From: JAPLGZ01 sp038318235 | Lineage (GTDB): Bacteria > Chloroflexota > Anaerolineae > Caldilineales > Caldilineaceae | Reading direction: 5' to 3' | NCBI GenBank assembly: GCA_038318235.1 | Contig: JBBQBY010000353.1 | Span: 1 to 7,296 of the forward strand | Length of the DNA stretch: 7,296 nucleotides | In this document: positions 5,286 through 7,296 of the stretch, piece after piece | How the letters are laid out: each line of letters starts with the position of its first letter | Position numbering within the stretch: position 1 is the stretch's first letter | The notes under the pieces: model-generated | Databases searched by the model: none | The model's input: the letters and a program-made list of their open reading frames with translations, nothing else | What the model was told of the DNA's origin: nothing | Made by a program: the position numbers and the translations under genes

Positions 5286-7296
5286 ATGGATCTACCCACT
5301 TGGAAAGTTAGGGTCAGCGAACGTCTACAAGCCTTCGCCGGCCAAATCAACCAGAACACGCCGGGCCTGCTCTACGGCGCATTGGCCGCCACCACCTTGC
5401 TGCCCGTGGTGACCGCCGCAAATCAGGGTGATTTCGGCGCGCTGGTCGCCTTGACTGGCGTGGTTGGCGGCGTCGGTGGCAATTTGATCGCCAATCAGCT
5501 TCAAGCGTGGAAAGATCGCAGCGAGCCAGCGTTGGCTGGCGAACTGGCAGAAAAAGCCCAAACCGCCCCTGAATGGCGGCAGGCGCTCGATGCCTTGTTG
5601 CGCGAATTCGAGGCACCGCGCGTCGTGCAGGCGATTTTGAGCGAGGCGGACAAGGATTGGTTTGTGACGGTGTTGCGCAAGGAAGTGGCGCAGATCGGCA
5701 GTAGCCTGACCGTGGAGGGTGACTATATCGCTGCCACGGTTACAAATAGTACCAACGTTGCCATTGGCAAGTATATCACGCAGATCATCACCAACTATTA
5801 CCAACAGACCGATGAGAAAGCCGACGTTGTGCAACAGCGACGGCAGGCCGTGCTCTTTGAAACTTATCTCACCGGCGTCATGGCTGAAACCGGCGCGCTC
5901 GATTTGGCGGGCGTGGATCGCGCCACGGCCAGCAATCCCGAAGCAGCGACATTGGAACTGGCCGCGATTTACACGGCGCTCTATACAACCTCGGGTATAC
6001 AAGCAATTACTCTTGAAAGGAATAAAGGTGCAAAAGTCGAATTAGTGGCAGTGAATGATCGCAAGCGTCAATCGGCGTTGACCTTTGCTAACGATGAGCC
6101 TTATGCAGCGCTCTTGGGCGACCCTGGCTCCGGCAAGACGACCTTTACCAACTTCCTGGCGCTCTGCTTGGCGGGCGAACTGTTGGCGCGCACTGAGGCG
6201 AATCTCGCCCGTCTGGGGGATGAATGGAAAATGGGGGCGCTGTTGCCCGTGCGTGTGGTCTTGCGCAATTTTGCTGCCCAATTGCCGACTAAATCATTGC
6301 CTGACCCACAGAACGTCGGTGACTTGCTCTGGACCTATATCATCCAGCGCATGGGCGCGAGCCTGCAAGAATTTATCCCGCTCTTGAAGTGGCATCTGCT
6401 CGAAGCTGGGGGGCTGTTGGTTTTGGATGGGCTGGACGAAGTGCCCGAAGCCCAGGCCCAGCGTGACCGGGTGAAAGCGGCGGTCAACGGTTTTCGTCGT
6501 CAGTTTCCGCGCGTGCGTATTCTGCTCACCAGCCGAACATATGCCTATCAACGCCAGCAGTGGCGGCTGCCCGACTTTGCGGAGGCAGTACTCGCGCCTT
6601 TTGATAATGAACAAATCAACCGCTTTGTGGACAACTGGTACACGCACATGGCGCAGGTGCGTCCGAATTTGACGCTAGCCGAGGCACAAGGCCGCGCCGC
6701 CTGGCTGAAACAGAGCATCGAACGCAACCGTTATCTGCGTGAACTGGCGGTGCGCCCGCTGCTCCTGACCTTGATGGCCTCGCTCCATGCCTGGCGCGGC
6801 GGCACGCTGCCCGATGATCGCGAACAATTGTACGCCGAAAGCGTTGAACTGCTCTTGGACATCTGGGAGCGCCCCAAAATGGTGTTGGATGCCGAAGGCA
6901 AGCCCCTGGTGCAAAGCGAGAGCATGGCCGAGTGGCTGCGTGTGCCGCCACGCCAGATTATGGCGACATTGGAAAAGCTAGCGTATACCGTGCATGCGAC
7001 GCAAACCACACTGACCGGCACCGCTGACATTGACGAAGGCCAACTGGTTAACGCGTTGCTAACGGCGGCGGACAACCCGGATTTGCGCCCGCAACGGGTG
7101 GTCGAATATATCCGCGACCGCGCCGGCTTGCTGATCAACCGCGGCGAACATCTCTACAGCCTGCCCCATCGCACCTTCCAGGAATATCTGGCGGCGCGCT
7201 ATTTGACGGAGAACCGCTTTCCCAATGAACTGGTGCGCCTCGTGCGCGGTGATACGGAACGCTGGCGTGAGGTGCTGTTGCTGGCCGGGGCGAAGG
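5286..7296 (+). CDS. NACHT-domain STAND ATPase, 3'-truncated by the window edge
   Basis: The frame is open from ATG 5286 to the last base (670 codons) with no stop. Residues 1-140 form an N-terminal region with a hydrophobic stretch (28-46), a Gly-rich stretch (51-68) and amphipathic helices. A short beta-like segment with GDYIAATVTNSTNVAIG (145-161) follows, then a linker. The NACHT ATPase core has Walker A GDPGSGKTT (278-286), Walker B LLVLDGLDEVP (377-387) with Asp381, Asp384 and Glu385, and the sensor LLTSR (413-417). The helical part contains RPLLLTLMASLH near 485-495, and the LPHRTFQEYLAA motif (626-637) typical of the end of the NACHT-associated helical region. The protein should be a nucleotide-dependent switch that oligomerises on sensing a signal through its C-terminal part, which is not in the window. 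Relatives include phage-defence and cell-death regulators; the trigger and output here are unknown. The upstream gap holds the repeat element, so it is likely transcribed alone. Confidence 0.92.
   Translation, partial: MDLPTWKVRVSERLQAFAGQINQNTPGLLYGALAATTLLPVVTAANQGDFGALVALTGVVGGVGGNLIANQLQAWKDRSEPALAGELAEKAQTAPEWRQALDALLREFEAPRVVQAILSEADKDWFVTVLRKEVAQIGSSLTVEGDYIAATVTNSTNVAIGKYITQIITNYYQQTDEKADVVQQRRQAVLFETYLTGVMAETGALDLAGVDRATASNPEAATLELAAIYTALYTTSGIQAITLERNKGAKVELVAVNDRKRQSALTFANDEPYAALLGDPGSGKTTFTNFLALCLAGELLARTEANLARLGDEWKMGALLPVRVVLRNFAAQLPTKSLPDPQNVGDLLWTYIIQRMGASLQEFIPLLKWHLLEAGGLLVLDGLDEVPEAQAQRDRVKAAVNGFRRQFPRVRILLTSRTYAYQRQQWRLPDFAEAVLAPFDNEQINRFVDNWYTHMAQVRPNLTLAEAQGRAAWLKQSIERNRYLRELAVRPLLLTLMASLHAWRGGTLPDDREQLYAESVELLLDIWERPKMVLDAEGKPLVQSESMAEWLRVPPRQIMATLEKLAYTVHATQTTLTGTADIDEGQLVNALLTAADNPDLRPQRVVEYIRDRAGLLINRGEHLYSLPHRTFQEYLAARYLTENRFPNELVRLVRGDTERWREVLLLAGAK

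Noticed and set aside
5126..5311. 61-codon open frame upstream of the NACHT gene
   Set aside because: It starts with a non-ATG codon inside the repeat end, lacks a ribosome site and overlaps the NACHT start in another frame.
5325..6002. Long open frame of 225 codons on the minus strand
   Set aside because: It lies wholly antisense to the well-supported NACHT gene, and its translation is rich in His, Arg, Cys and Gln with no recognisable domain. It is a codon-bias shadow.

Overview
The window looks like a chromosomal stretch of a free-living bacterium, most plausibly a member of the Chloroflexota. That placement is an inference from gene style only: a Uma2-family protein with an added Ala/Glu-rich coiled-coil tail, a NACHT ATPase with a Gly-rich hydrophobic N-terminus, and intergenic gaps filled with palindromic repeats. 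No rRNA, tRNA or other phylogenetic marker is present to confirm it.

Layout. (1) Positions 2-1276, + strand: the 3' part of an ABC exporter half-transporter gene (end of the membrane domain plus a complete ATPase domain), cut by the left window edge. (2) 1277-1494: a convergent gap holding two adjacent hairpin-forming inverted repeats. (3) 1495-2349, - strand: a Uma2-family (PD-(D/E)XK nuclease fold) protein. (4) 2350-2519: a divergent promoter region with a perfectly symmetric -10 element that could serve both directions. (5) 2520-3737, + strand: a 12-helix MFS efflux transporter resembling the fosmidomycin-resistance (Fsr) group. (6) 3738-4015: a gap rich in nested palindromes built around CTTCCGGGAAG-like units and three GTGGTCA repeats. 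(7) 4016-4978, + strand: an aldo/keto reductase. (8) 4979-5285: a 144-bp element with inverted-repeat ends, then an apparent leader. (9) 5286 to the right edge, + strand: a large NACHT-domain STAND ATPase, still open at the last base.

The genes do not form an obvious pathway. Every gap is well over 100 bp, and the direction changes at the Uma2 gene, so most are probably transcribed separately. The ABC exporter and the MFS pump are both export functions, and the reductase could detoxify carbonyls, but no linkage is demonstrated. The most interesting gene is the NACHT ATPase. Its architecture is that of prokaryotic STAND sensors, some of which act in phage defence or programmed cell death. Its C-terminal sensor region lies outside the window, so its role cannot be settled here. 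The second theme is the repeats: three of the four gaps carry structured inverted repeats of different types.
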